6,134 nucleotides of DNA from Chloroflexota bacterium. GTDB lineage: Bacteria > Chloroflexota > Dehalococcoidia > UBA3495. The stretch is taken from NCBI GenBank assembly GCA_022571575.1, contig JACZXN010000115.1, forward strand, positions 1-6,134, written 5' to 3'. The notes under the pieces are model-generated. The model made no database searches. It worked only from the letters and a program-made list of their open reading frames with translations, and had not been told where the DNA came from. Of this stretch, positions 5,153-6,134 are shown piece by piece; position 1 is the stretch's first letter; each line of letters opens with the position of its first letter. A program made the translations under genes and the position numbers.

Positions 5153-5196
5153 GTGGGACTTGCACCCACTGGAAAAGCGCCGCCTTACCACGGCGC
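5153..5196. repeat. Tandem hairpins, one T-arm-like
   Basis: GTGGG/CCCAC (5153-5157 and 5165-5169) form a 5-bp stem with a 7-nt loop. On the minus strand this loop reads TGCAAGT, one base from the tRNA T-loop consensus. Immediately beside it GCGCCG/CGGCGC (5177-5182 and 5191-5196) form a perfect 6-bp stem with an 8-nt loop. No matching acceptor stem is present, so it is not a tRNA. It could be part of a structured RNA or a mobile-element end. Confidence 0.45.
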
Positions 5197-5349
5197 ACAC
5201 CCTTAGCGGAAGTTTGGAGGATCACGTGGCCTGCCCCCCTAATCCTCTTCCACCCGCAACTCGTGCTTCCCGTTCCGTCAGCCCAGTTGCCGGTCGGTTA
5301 TTAGGTGAGTCGAAAATCGGCCCCCCATGAAAGACGGGATATGTATCAA

Positions 5350-5394
5350 GGAAAACCCATAAAGGTGAGAACCCCCGGAAAACCTTGGAAAACC
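5350..5394 (+). repeat. Three GGAAAACC direct repeats
   Basis: Exact copies start at 5350, 5377 and 5387. The last two are 10 bp apart (one helical turn), and the third runs into the palindrome at 5393-5408. They lie about 190 bp upstream of the next plausible start codon (5585). The pattern is compatible with binding sites for a regulator. Confidence 0.4.
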
Positions 5395-5408
5395 GCCGGT
5401 TCCGGCGG
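5393..5408. promoter_or_regulatory. Perfect 7-bp palindrome
   Basis: CCGCCGG-TT-CCGGCGG is a perfect inverted repeat, followed by an AT-rich stretch (5416-5431). It could be an operator in the upstream region of the 5585 ORF, or a small hairpin. Confidence 0.4.
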
Positions 5409-5584
5409 ATTCGGCAAAATCCATAAATTTTTGTCCCTATACCCCATCCGGGGGATGCGGCGCCCGTTTACCTTGGTCGATAATGCCGCCAGAAAATTCG
5501 CCCGGGGGCACATTCGTACGCCGGGCGTTCGCCGTACCAGGGGGAGGTAACGCCAACCGGGAACAACAGAGGCAGATAAAGACC

Positions 5585-5959
5585 ATGGCTGGCATGACCG
5601 AGAAAACCAGCCCCATCGTTAACCAAGCGACCCCCACCGACACCACCACCGAAGAGAGCAGCGAAAAGACCGTGCAGTTGGCCCAGGCCGCGGCCGCGGT
5701 TCAGGTCGCCTCGCCCGGACGGGGCGCGGAGGACTTCATCGCCGTGGAGGCGGGCCGGACGTATAAGCCGCCACTCCCCATATTTCCTTTGTATATCGGA
5801 AGGGCAACCGTTCTCCCATCGGTTGACGCGGAGATTGCTGGGTACCGGGCGGTTCAAGCGTCATCGGGCGTCAGGTTTCGGCTCCTGCACCAACGAGGAG
5901 AAGGAGGCTTTCGCAATGATCAAAGCGGACATGGCGCTATGGAAATTGGCACCGATTAA
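5585..5959 (+). CDS. Probable truncated N-terminus of a large exported protein
   Basis: The ORF has 124 residues from ATG 5585; the frame is open from 5483, and ATG 5594 is an alternative. The ribosome site is weak (AGAGG at 5568-5572, 12 bases away). Residues 1-61 (MAGMTEKTSPIVNQ, then TVQLAQAAAAVQV, then FIAVEAGRTYK) are Thr/Ala/Gln-rich and resemble the N-terminal leaders of large type I-secreted, RTX or adhesin-like proteins, where a phrase like 'V.AG.TY.L.F.P' opens the first domain. After RTYK (about 5767) the translation becomes unrelated Pro/Arg-rich sequence, and the frame ends inside the next gene. I read this as a gene broken by an insertion or deletion near 5767. The family resemblance is from memory and uncertain. 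Confidence 0.38.
   Translation: MAGMTEKTSPIVNQATPTDTTTEESSEKTVQLAQAAAAVQVASPGRGAEDFIAVEAGRTYKPPLPIFPLYIGRATVLPSVDAEIAGYRAVQASSGVRFRLLHQRGEGGFRNDQSGHGAMEIGTD
5901..5907 (+). promoter_or_regulatory. Strong ribosome binding site of the right-edge gene
   Basis: AAGGAGG lies eight bases before ATG 5916, the best Shine-Dalgarno sequence in the window. It strongly supports translation of that frame rather than of the frame that ends at 5959. Confidence 0.75.
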
Positions 5960-6134
5960 CTTGGACCATCCCCGTTGGGAAGCCGGCGCTTACAAGGGAA
6001 CAGTTATCGTCAGGGCTCCGAATGAAACCGCAGCACGTCGGGCGGCAACTGAGAAGTTTTATAAGCCGATGGTCAGGCCCGTTGGTTATCTCATAAGGCT
6101 CTCCCCCTGGAAGGATGATCCAGAGGATGCCGCG
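5916..6134 (+). CDS. Small hypothetical protein, partial at the right edge
   Basis: There are 73 codons from ATG 5916 to the last base with no stop, so the gene continues beyond the window. The visible protein begins MIKADMALWKLAPINLDHPR, followed by WEAGAYKGTVIVRAPNETAA and a Lys/Arg-rich part ending in LSPWKDDPEDAA. A segment 'W.L.P.....P.W.....KG.VIVRA..E..AR..A' recurs, as I recall, in short uncharacterised proteobacterial proteins of roughly 90-100 residues. I know no function for them. There is no signal peptide or membrane segment. The preceding truncated ORF overlaps it by 44 bp. Codon choice is less GC-rich than in the left half. Confidence 0.68.
   Translation, partial: MIKADMALWKLAPINLDHPRWEAGAYKGTVIVRAPNETAARRAATEKFYKPMVRPVGYLIRLSPWKDDPEDAA

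Larger units (their letters stand above)
4945..5584. other. Gene-poor stretch with hairpins and short repeats
   Basis: I see no convincing protein gene here. The open frames present have no ribosome site, biased composition and no recognisable motif. The stretch holds a 7-bp inverted repeat (4999-5020), a weaker stem at 5026-5044, a T-arm-like double hairpin (5153-5196), three GGAAAACC repeats (5350-5394) and a palindrome (5393-5408). No integrase is visible next to the tRNA fragment, so either the element has decayed or its integrase lies elsewhere. Confidence 0.5.

Noticed and set aside
5305..5550. 81-residue plus-strand ORF (MSRKSAPHERR...).
   Set aside because: No ribosome site, basic low-complexity composition, and it crosses the repeat array and palindrome; more likely a regulatory region.
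5823..5846. TTGACG as a possible -35 box for the right-edge gene.
   Set aside because: No acceptable -10 box at 16-18 bp; too weak to list as a promoter.

Overview
The window (6,134 bp) comes from a GC-rich bacterium, most likely a proteobacterium. The evidence is the strong GC preference at third codon positions, the style of the ECF sigma/anti-sigma pair, a Sec lipoprotein with an outer-membrane-type +2 residue, and a SieB-family protein. I cannot assign class or genus from sequence alone. It divides into a conventional chromosomal left half (1 to about 3450) and a mosaic accessory right half (about 3450 to 6134) with the marks of mobile DNA.

Left half. A LOG-family nucleoside 5'-monophosphate phosphoribohydrolase (5-589, minus) is divergent from a four-gene plus-strand unit: ECF sigma factor (1016-1534), membrane anti-sigma factor (1531-2313, ATGA overlap), a lipoprotein carrying a cupredoxin domain with a complete set of type-1 copper ligand candidates (2294-2794, 20-bp overlap with the anti-sigma gene), and a secreted TPR protein (2882-3391). 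The 426-bp divergent gap holds two near-identical promoter-like elements (GGAATAA.A - 12 nt - CGT..ATG, at 730 and 872) with exactly the same spacing. They are best read as targets of the sigma factor itself. My model is an autoregulated envelope-sensing unit in which the anti-sigma factor holds the sigma at the inner membrane, while the cupredoxin lipoprotein and TPR protein act in the periplasm or at the outer membrane. Metal or redox sensing is inference. Just after the TPR gene lies an out-of-frame second copy of its Gly/Phe-rich 3' tail.

Right half. From about 3450 the base composition is uneven. Two small overlapping minus-strand ORFs (3917-4195, then 3424-3927) of unknown function lie behind a 14-bp perfect palindrome (4216-4229). 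Upstream of them is a SieB-like superinfection-exclusion membrane protein (4252-4845, minus). Forty-six bp upstream of that is a 5'-truncated tRNA-Leu (4892-4944) consisting only of the part from the anticodon loop to CCA, which is the classic footprint of a tyrosine-recombinase attachment site. This suggests the edge of an integrated element.

From 4945 to 5584 I see no convincing gene. The stretch holds several hairpins, including a T-arm-like pair at 5153-5196, and three GGAAAACC repeats next to a palindrome. It is followed by what looks like the truncated N-terminus of a large exported protein (5585-5959) and the start of a small, well-translated gene that runs off the right edge (5916-6134). 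The accessory part looks like a patchwork of mobile-element remnants with one recognisable phage-exclusion gene.
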